A DNA stretch of 64,000 nt from an uncultured bacterium (GCA_905215505.1 CAJMPU010000003.1:1-64000); one strand, 5' to 3'; counted from the first letter of the stretch, positions 45,524-56,910 are shown. Numbers and translations: made by a program. Notes: a model not told the origin generated them from the sequence alone.

Positions 45524-46900
45524 GTGGAAACCAAACAATACCCCGACATGGAGTGCGACGTTGTCATTGCCGGTTGCGGCGTGGCGGGCCTGTACGCGGC
45601 CCTCAATCTGCCGACGAGCACGCGCGTGATCATGCTCTCCAAGGGCGCTGTCGACGAGTGCGATTCGATGCTCGCGCAGGGCGGCATTTGCGTGCTGCCC
45701 GAGGGCTCGGACTACGATGCCTTCTTTGAGGACACCATGCACGCCGGCCACTACGAGAACCGCCGCGAGAGCGTCGACATCATGATCCGCTCGAGCCGCT
45801 CGGTCATCAACGACCTGCTGGCGATGGGCGTGGACTTTGAGCGCAAGGCCGACGGCAGCCTCGACTTTACCCGCGAGGGTGCGCACAGCCGCCCCCGCAT
45901 TGCCTTCCATGCCGACATTACGGGCAAGGAGATCACGACCAAGCTGCTTCAGGCCGTTCGCAAACTGGATAACGTGCAGATTTTGGAGCACGTGGCCATG
46001 ACCGACATCCTGACGGGCGAGCGTGACGGCGCCACGGTGTGTGCCGGTGTCGTCGCCGTTCCCGTGGACGAGGACAATTCGGTCCGCCCCGCCGACGAGC
46101 TGATAAATGCCGCCGAGGGCGCGCATGCCGGCGAGCCGTTTAAGATCCATGCCCGCCACACGCTGTGGGCAACGGGCGGCATCGGCGGCATATACGACCA
46201 CTCGACCAACTATCCGCAGCTCACGGGCGATGCCTGCTACATCGCTCAGGAGCATGGCATTAAGATGGAGCACCTGGACTACGTGCAGATCCACCCCACG
46301 GGACTGTTCTCGCCGCAGCCAGGCCGCACCTTCCTGATCAGCGAGAGCTGCCGCGGCGAGGGCGCGATTTTGCTCAACGCCGCCGGTGAGCGCTTTACCG
46401 ACGAGCTTCAGCCGCGCGATGTGGTCGCTGCCGCTATTCGCGAGCAGATGAAGCGGGACGGTACCGAGCACGAGTGGCTGAGCTTTGCCCCCGTCGAGCG
46501 CGATGTAGTGACCGGGCACTTTGCCAACATTCGCGCACGCTGCTTGGAGGACGGCCGCGACATCTTGGACGAGCCCATCCCCGTTACGCCTACGCAGCAC
46601 TACTTTATGGGCGGCGTGTGGGTCGACAAGGACGGCCGCACCTCGATGCCCGAGCTCTACGCAGCCGGTGAGACGGCCTGCAACGGCGTGCACGGCAAGA
46701 ATCGCCTGGCTTCCAACAGCCTGCTCGAGGCGCTGGTCTGGGGTCGTCGCGCCGCGTGGTACATGCGCACCGGCGAGTCGCTCGCCGTGGAGCAGGCGGG
46801 CGAGCCCGCGCTCGACGGGCGTCATCGCGCCCTGAGCGCCGACTCCCTGGCAATCGATGATTTGGCCCGTGCCGCCGGCACGCAGGCCGTGGAGGAGTAG
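45524..46900 (+). CDS. nadB: L-aspartate oxidase
   Basis: 458 residues, GTG start at 45524 six bases after GGAGAGG. The FAD dinucleotide-binding motif is VVIAGCGVAGLYAAL. Other succinate-dehydrogenase-family features are the IHPTGLF, RGEGAILLNAAGERF and HGKNRLASNSLLEAL segments. It oxidises aspartate to iminoaspartate for NadA. It is about 80 residues shorter than E. coli NadB and lacks most of the C-terminal helical domain. Fumarate rather than oxygen would be the likely acceptor in an anaerobe (inference). Confidence 0.93.
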   Translation: METKQYPDMECDVVIAGCGVAGLYAALNLPTSTRVIMLSKGAVDECDSMLAQGGICVLPEGSDYDAFFEDTMHAGHYENRRESVDIMIRSSRSVINDLLAMGVDFERKADGSLDFTREGAHSRPRIAFHADITGKEITTKLLQAVRKLDNVQILEHVAMTDILTGERDGATVCAGVVAVPVDEDNSVRPADELINAAEGAHAGEPFKIHARHTLWATGGIGGIYDHSTNYPQLTGDACYIAQEHGIKMEHLDYVQIHPTGLFSPQPGRTFLISESCRGEGAILLNAAGERFTDELQPRDVVAAAIREQMKRDGTEHEWLSFAPVERDVVTGHFANIRARCLEDGRDILDEPIPVTPTQHYFMGGVWVDKDGRTSMPELYAAGETACNGVHGKNRLASNSLLEALVWGRRAAWYMRTGESLAVEQAGEPALDGRHRALSADSLAIDDLARAAGTQAVEE

Positions 46901-46903
46901 ACC

Positions 46904-47764
46904 ATGAATCCCATTACCATGAAGCTCGTCGTCGATGATCTGATTCTGCAGGCTCTACGCGAGGACATTACGTTTGAGGACGTGAGCACGGCGAGCGTGT
47001 GCCCCACGGCGCGCCCCGCCACGGTGGAGCTCATCGCCAAGGCCGATGGCATCATCGCGGGCTTGGATGTGTTCGCCCGCACCTTTGAGCTGCTGGATTC
47101 GCAGAGCTCGGTGCTGTTTGATGTTGCCGACGGTGACGAGGTGCACGCCGGCGACCACGTGGGCCAGGTGCGCGGCGATGCGCGCGTGCTGCTTTCGGGC
47201 GAGCGCGTGGCGCTCAACTACCTGCAGCGCATGAGCGGTATCGCTACCTATACGCACAGAATGGCAGCGGCGCTCGAGGGTACCAAGACCGTGCTTGTCG
47301 ACACACGCAAGACCACGCCGGGCATGCGCGTTTTCGAGAAGGCGGCGGTTGAGATCGGCGGCGGCAGCAACCATCGCTACAACCTGTCGACGGCCGTCAT
47401 GCTCAAGGACAACCACATCGACGCCGCCGGTGGCGTGGCGCGCGCGATTGAGATGGCGCGCGCCCACGCGTCGTTTACCACGACGGTCGAGATCGAGTGC
47501 GAGAACCTGGACATGGTGCGCGAGGCCGTGGAAGCCGGCGCCGACATCATCATGTTCGACAACATGACCCACGACGACATGGCTGCCGCGATTGAGCTTA
47601 TCGCCGGTCGCGCCAAGACTGAGTGTTCGGGCAATGTGGACGCCAGCAATATTCGCGCCCTGGCCGATCTGGGCGTCGACTTTATTAGCTCGGGCGCGCT
47701 GACACACTCCGCCCCGATCCTCGACCTCTCGCTTAAGCACCTGCGTCTGCTGGACGGTAAATAA
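46904..47764 (+). CDS. nadC: Nicotinate-nucleotide pyrophosphorylase (quinolinate phosphoribosyltransferase)
   Basis: 286 residues, ATG four bases after the nadB stop with GGAGGAG inside nadB. Motifs include LNYLQRMSGIAT, VDTRKTTPGMR (PRPP and substrate binding) and LKDNHI. It converts quinolinate and PRPP to nicotinate mononucleotide. Its last base overlaps the niaR start (TAATG). Confidence 0.96.
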   Translation: MNPITMKLVVDDLILQALREDITFEDVSTASVCPTARPATVELIAKADGIIAGLDVFARTFELLDSQSSVLFDVADGDEVHAGDHVGQVRGDARVLLSGERVALNYLQRMSGIATYTHRMAAALEGTKTVLVDTRKTTPGMRVFEKAAVEIGGGSNHRYNLSTAVMLKDNHIDAAGGVARAIEMARAHASFTTTVEIECENLDMVREAVEAGADIIMFDNMTHDDMAAAIELIAGRAKTECSGNVDASNIRALADLGVDFISSGALTHSAPILDLSLKHLRLLDGK

Positions 47765-48309
47765 TGAACGCCCGCGAGCGCCGTCGTGCCATCATGGGCG
47801 TGCTCGAGGGAGCCAGGGAGCCCGTTTCGGGCAGCGCACTTGCCCGCGAGGTTGGCGTGAGCCGCCAGGTCGTGGTTCAGGATATTGCCCTGTTGCGCGC
47901 CGATGGGCACGATGTCGTGGCAACCAACCGCGGCTACGTGCTGCAGGAGGCCCCCAGCAGCCCCGCCGTGCCCACGCGCTTGGTCAAGGTTCGCCACAGC
48001 GTGGAGCAGGCAGGCGATGAGCTCACGAGTATCGTCGACGCCGGCGGCGCCGTGCTCAACGTGATCGTCAATCACCGCGTGTACGGTAAGATCACGGCCG
48101 ACCTGGACATTCGCAATCGTCGCGATGTTGAGCGCTACCTAGAGGGCATCGCCAGCGGCAAGAGCTTTCCACTACTAACGGTGACGAGCGGCTACCACTT
48201 CCATCGCATCGCGGCGGAGGACGAGCAGACCCTCGACGAGATCGAGGCGATGCTCAAAGAGAAAGGCTACTTGGCAGACCTGATGCCCTACGAGGACGAC
48301 CTGTCCTAG
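47764..48309 (+). CDS. niaR: NAD biosynthesis repressor NiaR (3H domain)
   Basis: 181 residues. The N-terminal winged helix-turn-helix is EPVSGSALAREVGVSRQVVVQDI. The C-terminal 3H domain keeps the three histidine motifs (VRHSV, VNHRVYG, GYHFHRI) that bind a metal. It is expected to sense nicotinate and repress NAD synthesis. As the last gene of the nad operon it should autoregulate through the palindrome at 44357-44400. Confidence 0.93.
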   Translation: MNARERRRAIMGVLEGAREPVSGSALAREVGVSRQVVVQDIALLRADGHDVVATNRGYVLQEAPSSPAVPTRLVKVRHSVEQAGDELTSIVDAGGAVLNVIVNHRVYGKITADLDIRNRRDVERYLEGIASGKSFPLLTVTSGYHFHRIAAEDEQTLDEIEAMLKEKGYLADLMPYEDDLS

Positions 48310-48322
48310 TAACGACGAATGC

Positions 48323-48361
48323 AAAAGGAGGCCTCCGCGGCGATGCGGAGGCCTCCTTTTT
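48323..48361. terminator. Terminator between niaR and the ferredoxin gene
   Basis: AAAAGGAGGCCTCCGC pairs with GCGGAGGCCTCCTTTT around GGCGAT. The T-run on both strands makes it bidirectional. Confidence 0.92.
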
Positions 48362-48400
48362 GTGCACGGTGTACTTTTGAGTGTGCAAGTGCGGGAGTTG

Positions 48401-48586
48401 TTACTCCTCGACGATCTCGGTGATCGCGCCAGCGGGGCAAGCGTCCTGGCAAGCGCCACAGGCGACGCAGGAGTCCTCGTCAGCGACGGTGGCGACGTCC
48501 TGGAGCTCCAGAACGCCAGCGGGGCAGGAGTCGACGCAAACGCCACAAGCGATGCACTCGTCGGCATCAATTACGGGATGAGCCAT
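48401..48586 (-). CDS. 2[4Fe-4S] ferredoxin
   Basis: 61 residues, ATG at 48586 with GAGAGGAA upstream. Two CxxCxxCxxxCP cluster motifs are present (CIACGVCVDSCP and CVACGACQDACP), the classical clostridial-type ferredoxin. It is a low-potential cytosolic electron carrier for pyruvate:ferredoxin oxidoreductase, hydrogenase or similar partners. It is monocistronic and convergent with the nad operon. Confidence 0.96.
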   Translation of the reverse strand: MAHPVIDADECIACGVCVDSCPAGVLELQDVATVADEDSCVACGACQDACPAGAITEIVEE

Positions 48587-48807
48587 GGTAGTTTCCTCTC
48601 TGTTGACCGACGCTACAGGCGATGCGCGTCGGTTTGATTCGGGCAAAAACATACCACGGGAGCGACCGTTTGCAATACCCTCTGGCCGGCATCTTCATAC
48701 CGTTCGCCGAGTATGCCAAGGTTTACTAAAAAACACGCAGGTGGGGCCGCTGAGCTGCGTAAATGTTAGCTAAAGGTGACTTGAAATATTGCGCTATTAA
48801 GCGCGCC

Positions 48808-48921
48808 TGCGGAAAGGGCATCCCGTTATTTGGCCGAAAAACGGGTCGCAGCTTCCGGTTGGACCGCCCGGCGGAAACTGTGTCCCAGAATTCGCGCTCA
48901 GACCGAGATACCCTTTCCGCA
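48808..48921. repeat. TTGGCCGAA-loop structured repeat, copy 2
   Basis: Outer stem TGCGGAAAGGG (48808-48818) with CCCTTTCCGCA (48911-48921). Inner hairpin ATCCCGT-TATTTGGCCGAAAA-ACGGGT (48820-48846). A third stem has GCAGCTTCCG against CGGAAACTGT. It aligns with 33913-34022, with paired changes in the stems and the TTGGCCGAA loop kept. Confidence 0.7.
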
Positions 48922-49043
48922 AGGCAGCCCCAGGCACCTTCGGACCCAAACCTCAGCCATCTCTACATAGATCTCAATAGATTTGCCGAGAACTCAATCA
49001 GCGCATCTACCTGCGCATTTAAGAACCTAAACTCTCAGCAATA

Positions 49044-49080
49044 AGAAATCTTATATGAATTGACTTAGATTTTGTATATT
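49044..49080 (+). promoter_or_regulatory. Shared upstream block of dnaK
   Basis: An AT-rich block containing GACTTAGATTTTGTAT, near-identical to 57638-57676 upstream of clpB. It also contains AAATCT...AGATTT as an inverted pair. A TATATT (49075-49080) could be a -10. It is probably the heat-shock promoter or HspR-binding region. It does not match the Streptomyces HAIR consensus exactly. Confidence 0.6.
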
Positions 49081-49181
49081 CCAGCCCATAAGGGGATACA
49101 CTACATCCTGAAAGACAAGCCGAAGCGCCGCGCGACAGACCGTCGAGGCGACGCGAACGCAAAAGAGAGAGGGAATTTCTA

Positions 49182-51074
<1,893 letters not shown>

Positions 51075-51076
51075 TC

Positions 51077-51919
51077 ATGTCCGCCCGTAAAGCTCGCACG
51101 GAGGCGGCTGCCGCTGGCGCCGCCCCCGTTGACTCTGAGGAGAAGGACGTGAAGATTCCCGTAGAGGCCGCAGGCGTTGCCGAGGCCAACGAGGCCGAGG
51201 CCGCCGAGGCTGCCGAGAACCAGGTAGAGGATTCCAACAAGGAGGCGACGATGACCGAGGACGAGATGGTGGAAGCCGCTATCCGCGCCGGTGAGGAAGC
51301 CGCCGACAACGACTTTAAGCTCAAGTTCGAGCAGGCCCAAAAGGAGCTTACCGACGTGCGCAGCGAGCTCGATGCTGCGGCAGAGGCCCAGAAGGCCGCC
51401 GAGGACAAGGCGAAGGACGCCACCGAGCGCACTGCCCGTCTACAGGCCGACTGGGAGAACTTCCGTCGCCGCACCGCCAACGAGCGCATCGCCGAGCGCG
51501 AGCGCGCGACCGAGAAGCTTGTCACCGCGCTGTTGCCGGTGATCGACGATATCGAGCGCGCGATCGACCATGCCCGCAGCCAAGAGCTTTCCGACGACTT
51601 TAAGCAGTTCGTCGACGGCGTCGATGCGGTTCATGCCAAGCTGCTCGATGTGTTTGCGCACGAGGGCGTTGAGCCCATCGACCCCAAGGGCGAGGCGTTC
51701 GATCCGCTCGAGCACCAGGCTGTGGGTCGCGTCGAGGACGCATCGCAGTATGACGAGACCGTCAACGACGTGTACCAGAAGGGCTACCGCATGGCGGATC
51801 GTATTCTGCGTTCCGCGATGGTGACGGTGACCTACGGTGGCGAGAAGCGCCCCGCACCGGAGCCCGAAGCGGCGCCCGAGGATGCTGCGGCCGATACGGC
51901 CGAGAGCACCGAGGAGTAA
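51077..51919 (+). CDS. grpE: Nucleotide exchange factor GrpE
   Basis: 280 residues from the ATG two bases after dnaK. The GrpE core begins near residue 70 with the long coiled-coil (KLKFEQAQKELTDVRSELDAA, LQADWENFRRRTANER) and ends in the beta domain (HEGVEPIDPKGEAFDPLEHQAV). It is longer than usual because of an Ala/Glu-rich disordered N-terminus; an internal start at 51251 (MTEDEMVEAA) is possible. It releases ADP from DnaK. Confidence 0.95.
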   Translation: MSARKARTEAAAAGAAPVDSEEKDVKIPVEAAGVAEANEAEAAEAAENQVEDSNKEATMTEDEMVEAAIRAGEEAADNDFKLKFEQAQKELTDVRSELDAAAEAQKAAEDKAKDATERTARLQADWENFRRRTANERIAERERATEKLVTALLPVIDDIERAIDHARSQELSDDFKQFVDGVDAVHAKLLDVFAHEGVEPIDPKGEAFDPLEHQAVGRVEDASQYDETVNDVYQKGYRMADRILRSAMVTVTYGGEKRPAPEPEAAPEDAAADTAESTEE

Positions 51920-51926
51920 TTGAGAA

Positions 51927-51956
51927 GGGCCCCGGGGCAACACCCGGGGCCCTTTC
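51927..51956 (+). terminator. Terminator after grpE
   Basis: GGGCCCCGGG pairs with CCCGGGGCCC around GCAACA, followed by TTTCT. It may set lower dnaJ-hspR expression or require a separate promoter. Confidence 0.85.
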
Positions 51957-52027
51957 TGACCTAGTGCCATATGAAAGCATGAGCCGTCGTCTGCATGGAC
52001 GGCGGACGTAACAGGAGAGGAGCTACG

Positions 52028-52993
52028 ATGGCTGCAGGCAAAACCTTCTATGACATCCTGGGCGTATCCAAGAGCGCCTCCGACAAAGAGATCAAGAGCG
52101 CGTTTCGCAAGCTCGCGCAAAAATATCACCCCGATGCCGGCGGCGACGAGGCCAAGTTTAAGGAGATTAGCGAGGCCTACGAAACGCTTTCGGACGAGAA
52201 GAAGCGCAAAGAGTACGACCAGATGCTCATGTTTGGCGGCATGCCGGGCGCGGGCGGCGCGTATGGCGGCGGCTACGGTGCCGGCGCGGGCGCCAGCGGC
52301 TGGGGCGACATCTTCGACAGCATCTTTAGCGGCAACGGCGCCTGGGGCAGCGATTGGGGCTCGGGCTTTGCCGGGGCCGCGGGCGCTGCCGGTGCCGGCG
52401 CGGGCCGCAGCCGCGCGCGCAAGGGCGGCGACCTGTCGCTGACTGTCGACGTAACGGCCGAGGACGCGTTTCGCGGCGTGACGCACAAGGTCACCTATCG
52501 CATTCCCTCGACAGGCGAGCAGCAGACCATCACGGTCTCGGTGCCCGCGGGCGCGGTCGATGGCGGCAAGCTACGCTACAAGCGTCGCGGCGAGTATGGC
52601 GTTGCGGGTGGCGAGCGCGGCGACCTGGTCGTGACCACGCATGTGGAGGAGCACCCGCTGTTTAAGCGCAAGGGTGCCGATGTGACCATGGAGGTACCGA
52701 TCTCGGTTTACGAGGCGGCGCTCGGCTGCACGGTGGATGTGCCCACACCCGGCGGCGCGACGGTTCGTCTGAAGGTGCCGGCGGGCACCCAGACGGGCAA
52801 GAAGTTCCGCTTTAAGGAGATGGGCGCGCCCGATGTTAAGCACCGTGGCCGCACGGGCGCGCTGCTCGTCGAGATCAAGGTGCAGGTTCCCACGAACCTG
52901 TCCGACGATGAACGCGATGCCATGACCAAGCTGCGCGAGGCCGACACGCGCGACTATCGCGAGAAGGTCAATCGTTACAAGGCGACGTACTAG
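52028..52993 (+). CDS. dnaJ: J-domain co-chaperone without zinc finger (DnaJ/CbpA type)
   Basis: 321 residues, ATG at 52028 after AGGAGAGGAG. The J domain has the HPD motif ([12 protein letters not shown]). A Gly/Ala-rich linker of about 80 residues follows, then the two C-terminal substrate domains. The four CXXCXGXG zinc repeats of class-A DnaJ are absent and only one Cys is present. It is therefore a class-B (CbpA/DnaJ2-like) protein in the genomic slot normally held by DnaJ. It stimulates DnaK ATPase and delivers substrates. Confidence 0.93.
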   Translation: MAAGKTFYDILGVSKSASDKEIKSAFRKLAQKYHPDAGGDEAKFKEISEAYETLSDEKKRKEYDQMLMFGGMPGAGGAYGGGYGAGAGASGWGDIFDSIFSGNGAWGSDWGSGFAGAAGAAGAGAGRSRARKGGDLSLTVDVTAEDAFRGVTHKVTYRIPSTGEQQTITVSVPAGAVDGGKLRYKRRGEYGVAGGERGDLVVTTHVEEHPLFKRKGADVTMEVPISVYEAALGCTVDVPTPGGATVRLKVPAGTQTGKKFRFKEMGAPDVKHRGRTGALLVEIKVQVPTNLSDDERDAMTKLREADTRDYREKVNRYKATY

Positions 52994-53065
52994 GGCGGTC
53001 GCGGCGCACGCCCACGCCCGCGGGCTTATGATGGACGATAACGAGACGGAAAGGGGTCAGGTAGC

Positions 53066-53482
53066 ATGGCCGAGGACAATAGGAACAAACCGCTGTACAT
53101 GATCAGCGTGGCGGCCGAGCTGACCGGCATGCACCCGCAGACTCTGCGCGTCTACGAGTCCAAGGGCTTGGTGAACCCCCAGCGCTCGGGCGGCAACACG
53201 CGTCTGTATTCGCGTGCCGATATCGAGCGCCTGGAGCTCATCAACCAGCTGACTGACGAGGGCATCAACCTTGCCGGCGTGGTGCGCATCCTCGATATGA
53301 AGGAGCGTGCCGAGGAGCGCGAGCGCGAGAACGAGAAGCTCCGCGCCCGCGTGCGCCAGCTCGAGGACGAGCTGCACGAGTATAAGATGCAGAAGAAGAT
53401 CACCGCCCTGGCCCCGCGCGACGGCTCGGTCAACCCCGAGCAAGTCATGCGCAAACTGCTGGGCACGGGCGGCGACCTGTAG
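53066..53482 (+). CDS. hspR: Heat-shock repressor HspR (MerR family)
   Basis: 138 residues, ATG at 53066 after AAAGGGG. The MerR-type winged helix is MISVAAELTGMHPQTLRVYE ... GGNTRLYS. A coiled-coil (EERERENEKLRARVRQLEDEL) and a short tail follow. In Actinobacteria HspR represses dnaK and clpB using DnaK as corepressor. The gene is next to dnaJ, and likely targets here are the matching blocks upstream of dnaK and clpB. Confidence 0.94.
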   Translation: MAEDNRNKPLYMISVAAELTGMHPQTLRVYESKGLVNPQRSGGNTRLYSRADIERLELINQLTDEGINLAGVVRILDMKERAEERERENEKLRARVRQLEDELHEYKMQKKITALAPRDGSVNPEQVMRKLLGTGGDL

Positions 53483-53484
53483 GC

Positions 53485-53511
53485 ACTCATTGGGGACAGA
53501 CTTAAATGAGT
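53485..53511. repeat. ACTCATT-GGGGACAG palindrome
   Basis: ACTCATT and AATGAGT flank GGGGACAGACTTA. It lies three bases after the hspR stop. Confidence 0.72.
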
Positions 53512-53522
53512 ACCTGCAGAAT

Positions 53523-53586
53523 GAGAGTGGATAATCTCCCGTTTTTTGCCTGTTTGCAGGCTCAAAGTGGGAGATTATCCACTCTC
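53523..53586. repeat. ATAATCTCCC palindromic repeat, copy 2
   Basis: GAGAGTGGATAATCTCCC (53523-53540) pairs perfectly with GGGAGATTATCCACTCTC (53569-53586). The loop contains GCCTGTTTGCAGGC. It is the same family as 25733-25796 with a compensating C-to-A/G-to-T change. Confidence 0.82.
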
Positions 53587-53720
53587 GTCATTTGAGCGTC
53601 TAAGTCTGCCTCCCCAGGACCTAACTCGTCCTCTGCTTTACTGAGATAAAGTGAACGCAGAGATTCGTAACCCACTCGCAACCGTTCTATGGCACGATAT
53701 TGAACGAATGTATGCTATGC

Positions 53721-53737
53721 GCCCAAATCTTTTGGGC
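53721..53737. other. Small hairpin before the hydratase start
   Basis: GCCCAAA-TCT-TTTGGGC lies six bases upstream of the GGGAG ribosome site at 53753 and could modulate initiation. The gap 53587-53720 shows nothing else recognisable. Confidence 0.45.
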
Positions 53738-53752
53738 AGAGTGGGAGACAGT

Positions 53753-56053
53753 ATGGTCAAGCTGTACGAGGACGGCATCTACCTGCGCGGCGGCAGCGAG
53801 GTTGTGCCTGCGGCCGAGGCTGCCGAGCGCGGTATTACGCAGACACCCGAGGATGCCAAGCGCGGCACCATCGCGTATTCGATCCTCCAGGCACACAATA
53901 CGTCGGGCGACCCCGAGGCACTCAAGATTCGCTTCGATGCCATGGCGAGCCACGACATCACCTTTATCGGCATCATCCAGACGGCGCGCGCTTCGGGCAT
54001 GGAGCAGTTCCCGCTGCCTTACGTGCTCACCAACTGCCATAACTCGCTGTGCGCCGTGGGCGGCACCATCAATGAGGACGACCACGTCTTTGGCCTTTCC
54101 GCAGCCAAGAAGTACGGCGGCATCTTCGTTCCGCCGCACATCGCCGTCATCCACTCCTTTATGCGCGAGAACTTCGCCGGTTGCGGCAAGATGATCCTGG
54201 GTTCCGACTCGCACACCCGCTATGGTGCCCTGGGTACCATAGCCGTGGGCGAGGGTGGCGGCGAGTTGGCAAAGCAGCTGCTGCGCGACACCTACGATGT
54301 CGCCTATCCCGGCGTCGTGGCCATCTACCTCACGGGCGCCCCGCGCCCCGGCGTCGGCCCGCACGACGTGGCGCTCGCCATCATTCGCGCCGTCTTTGCC
54401 AAGGGCTACGTCAAGAACAATGTCATGGAGTTTGTGGGCCCGGGCATCGCGAGCATGACGACCGACTACCGCAACGGCGTTGACGTCATGACCACCGAGA
54501 CCACCTGCCTGTCGAGCATCTGGGCCACCGACGAGGACACGCACGCGTTTTTGACCATGCACGGCCGCGGCGACGACTATCGCGAGCTCAAGCCCGCCGA
54601 TGTCGCCTACTACGACGGTTGCGTCGAGGTCGACCTGTCGAGCATCAAGCCCATGATCGCACTGCCGTTCCATCCTTCCAACGGCTTTGAGATCGACGAG
54701 CTCAACGAGAACCTCGAGGACATCCTGCACGAGGTGGAGCTCGAGGCCGCCAAGATCGGCGAGGGCAAGACGCACTTTAGCCTGCTCGACAAGATCGTCG
54801 ACGGCAAGCTGCACGTGCAGCAGGGCGTTATCGCCGGCTGCTCGGGCGGCAACTATGACTCCGTGGTCCAGGCTGCCCGCGTGCTCAAGGGCGCCAATAC
54901 CGGCTGCGGCGAGTTCTCGCTGTCGGTCTATCCCACGAGCCAGCCCGTGGCGCTCGAACTTACACGCCGCGGCTACATCTACGACCTCATGGAGGCCGGC
55001 GCAATCGTGCGCACGGCATTCTGCGGCCCGTGCTTCGGCGCCGGCGACACGCCCGCCAACAACGGCCTTTCGATCCGTCATACCACGCGCAACTTCCCCA
55101 ACCGCGAGGGTTCCAAGCCGGGTAATGGCCAGCTGAGCGCCGTGGCCCTGATGGACGCCCGCTCCATTGCGGCAACGGCTGCCAACGGCGGCGTCCTGAC
55201 GCCGGCGACCGACCTGCCCGAGGACACTTGGGACGAGGCCTGCGAGTACACCTTTGACGACGCGCCGTACAAGAAGCGCGTGTACTGGGGCTTTGGCAAG
55301 GCGGAGCCTGCCGACGAGCTGGTCGAAGGCCCCAACATCAAGCCGTGGCCCGCGATGGAGCCGCTCGGCGACGACATCCTGCTCAAGGTTTGCTCCAAGA
55401 TCATGGACCCGGTCACCACGACCGACGAGCTCATTCCCTCGGGCGAGACGAGCTCCTTCCGCTCCAACCCGCTGGGCCTGGCTGAGTTTACGCTGAGCCG
55501 CCGCGACCCGGCCTACGTGGGTCGCTCCAAGGAGGTCGACGCTGTGGAGAAGCGTCGCGTTGCCGGCGAGTCCGCGGGCGACCTGGCGGCGTTCGATGCC
55601 GAGCTTGCCGGTGTGTTTGAGGCGCTGGCCGGCGCGGGTGTCGCGGCCGATGCCAAGGCGACAGAATACGGCTCCATGCTCTATGCCAAGAAGCCCGGTG
55701 ACGGTTCCGCTCGCGAGCAGGCCGCGAGCTGCCAGCGCGTGATCGGCGGCCTAGCCAACATCGTTCACGAGTACGCCACCAAGCGCTATCGCTCCAACGT
55801 GATGAACTGGGGCATGGTGCCCTTCCAGATGGAGACGGAGCCCAACTTTGAGGTGGGCGACTACGTCTTTGTGCCGGGTATCCGTGCCGCGCTCGATGGC
55901 GACCTCAAGAACATCGCCGCCTACGTGGTGCGCGTCGACGGTGCGGTCGAGCAGATTGAGCTCTACATTGCCGATATGACGGCGGAGGAGCGTGCCATCG
56001 TTAAGGCCGGCTGCCTGATCAACTACAACAAGTTCAAGGCCGCTGCCGAATAA
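53753..56053 (+). CDS. Aconitase-family hydratase
   Basis: 766 residues from the ATG at 53753, which has GGGAG five bases before; an in-frame GTG at 53651 would add 34 residues of non-family sequence. Aconitase features: [22 protein letters not shown], the first cluster Cys in [10 protein letters not shown] and the CGPC pair in [10 protein letters not shown], then the C-terminal swivel domain. It resembles the YbhJ-like hydratases more than AcnA or AcnB. It isomerises a tricarboxylic acid or related hydroxy-acid through an Fe-S Lewis acid. The true substrate is uncertain. Confidence 0.88.
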   Translation: MVKLYEDGIYLRGGSEVVPAAEAAERGITQTPEDAKRGTIAYSILQAHNTSGDPEALKIRFDAMASHDITFIGIIQTARASGMEQFPLPYVLTNCHNSLCAVGGTINEDDHVFGLSAAKKYGGIFVPPHIAVIHSFMRENFAGCGKMILGSDSHTRYGALGTIAVGEGGGELAKQLLRDTYDVAYPGVVAIYLTGAPRPGVGPHDVALAIIRAVFAKGYVKNNVMEFVGPGIASMTTDYRNGVDVMTTETTCLSSIWATDEDTHAFLTMHGRGDDYRELKPADVAYYDGCVEVDLSSIKPMIALPFHPSNGFEIDELNENLEDILHEVELEAAKIGEGKTHFSLLDKIVDGKLHVQQGVIAGCSGGNYDSVVQAARVLKGANTGCGEFSLSVYPTSQPVALELTRRGYIYDLMEAGAIVRTAFCGPCFGAGDTPANNGLSIRHTTRNFPNREGSKPGNGQLSAVALMDARSIAATAANGGVLTPATDLPEDTWDEACEYTFDDAPYKKRVYWGFGKAEPADELVEGPNIKPWPAMEPLGDDILLKVCSKIMDPVTTTDELIPSGETSSFRSNPLGLAEFTLSRRDPAYVGRSKEVDAVEKRRVAGESAGDLAAFDAELAGVFEALAGAGVAADAKATEYGSMLYAKKPGDGSAREQAASCQRVIGGLANIVHEYATKRYRSNVMNWGMVPFQMETEPNFEVGDYVFVPGIRAALDGDLKNIAAYVVRVDGAVEQIELYIADMTAEERAIVKAGCLINYNKFKAAAE

Positions 56054-56068
56054 CGCACTTAATTGTCC

Positions 56069-56142
56069 GCCCGGGGCTTACCCTTTCCCGCCCGCTCACG
56101 CGCTTCGCGAGGGTCGCGTTCGGGAAAGGGTAAGCCCCGGGC
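56069..56142. repeat. 22-bp perfect inverted repeat after the hydratase gene
   Basis: Arms GCCCGGGGCTTACCCTTTCC (and CG) at 56069-56090 and 56121-56142 are perfectly complementary around a 30-nt loop with its own CGCG stem. It may end transcription from both sides. It is unrelated to the other families. Confidence 0.72.
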
Positions 56143-56150
56143 TACATTTC

Positions 56151-56190
56151 TGCGTTCTCGTTGGGTCTTGAGGGACGCCAAAAATAGACT
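56151..56190. repeat. 40-bp direct repeat, left copy
   Basis: It begins TGCGTTCTCGTTGGGTC and ends AAAAATAGACT; 36 of 40 bases match 57278-57317. The pair brackets 1.1 kb with one gene and one small ORF. Confidence 0.7.
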
Positions 56191-56198
56191 TGCTTGAT

Positions 56199-56229
56199 GC
56201 CGCCTCTGTTATCGGGGCGGCTTCTTTTT
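56199..56229 (+). terminator. Terminator-like hairpin with T-run
   Basis: GCCGCC and GGCGGC close an 11-nt loop, followed by TTCTTTTT. It probably stops rightward transcription from the hydratase gene. Confidence 0.75.
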
Positions 56230-56231
56230 GG

Positions 56232-56253
56232 ACCACCACAAAGGTGCCTGTCC
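56232..56253. repeat. Truncated, inverted GGGACAGG palindrome
   Basis: ACCACCACAAAGGTGCCTGTCC is the complement-oriented half of the palindrome at 57320-57356. Confidence 0.65.
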
Positions 56254-56262
56254 GGCGGGTTC

Positions 56263-56910
56263 TTATTTCGATGGGGTCCAGGTTATCTCATCGTCAAATA
56301 GCCAAGTGCGTGCTGAGCCGCTGTCGCGCGCTGTCTGCGGATCGGGCTCGCAGGTTTGTTCGTAGGCATCCTCGGTACACCGATCCATAAAATCGACGAC
56401 TGCCGTCTGGTCGCCTTCCATGACGTAGATCACGTTGCCATCCGAGATATAGACTCCCGGCCCTTCGTTGTCCACGTAGCCGGGGTCGTATGAGACGTTG
56501 CACAGTCTGCTCCCGTTTGCCGCATCGAGTTCAAGGGTCGAATGATACCCGCCATTCATTTGGCTATTCTTGGCTCGATATATTACGGCGCCGTACCACC
56601 GCTTAAACGTCTTGCCTTTGAGTAAACTGGTTGCCTTGCCGATAAGTTGCTCATCTTTGGTGTAGCGCCTGGCCCCAAGTTCGATACGGGGATAGTTGCT
56701 GACCCCAAGCGCTGCAGGCGTACCGTCAAAATCGACGGTGATCGAATCGGGTTTGACGATATCGGTGAGGACCTCGATGGGATAGCTTACGGTCTCAATC
56801 GCTGCCTGCGTTGCAGAGGCGGGGAGAAATGCGAGATAGATTATTCCTACGCCGACTGCGGTAATCGCAAACGCTAAGACGAGCAGGCCGATATAGGTGG
56901 AGCGTTTCAC
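56263..56910 (-). CDS. Membrane-anchored protein of unknown function
   Basis: 215 residues from a GTG at 56910 (GAGGTG upstream). One N-terminal hydrophobic segment (YIGLLVLAFAITAVGVGIIYLAF) should anchor it. The remaining 180 residues are extracytoplasmic, beta-rich and carry three cysteines. I do not recognise the family. It lies with a small membrane ORF in an AT-richer segment bracketed by 40-bp direct repeats. Confidence 0.72.
   Translation of the reverse strand: MKRSTYIGLLVLAFAITAVGVGIIYLAFLPASATQAAIETVSYPIEVLTDIVKPDSITVDFDGTPAALGVSNYPRIELGARRYTKDEQLIGKATSLLKGKTFKRWYGAVIYRAKNSQMNGGYHSTLELDAANGSRLCNVSYDPGYVDNEGPGVYISDGNVIYVMEGDQTAVVDFMDRCTEDAYEQTCEPDPQTARDSGSARTWLFDDEITWTPSK

Larger units (their letters stand above)
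48587..49181. other. 595-bp gap upstream of dnaK
   Basis: It contains the TTGGCCGAA-loop repeat (48808-48921) and, nearer dnaK, an AT-rich block at 49044-49080 shared with clpB. The dnaK start has only a moderate AGAGAGAGGGA site. No small gene was recognised. Confidence 0.6.
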
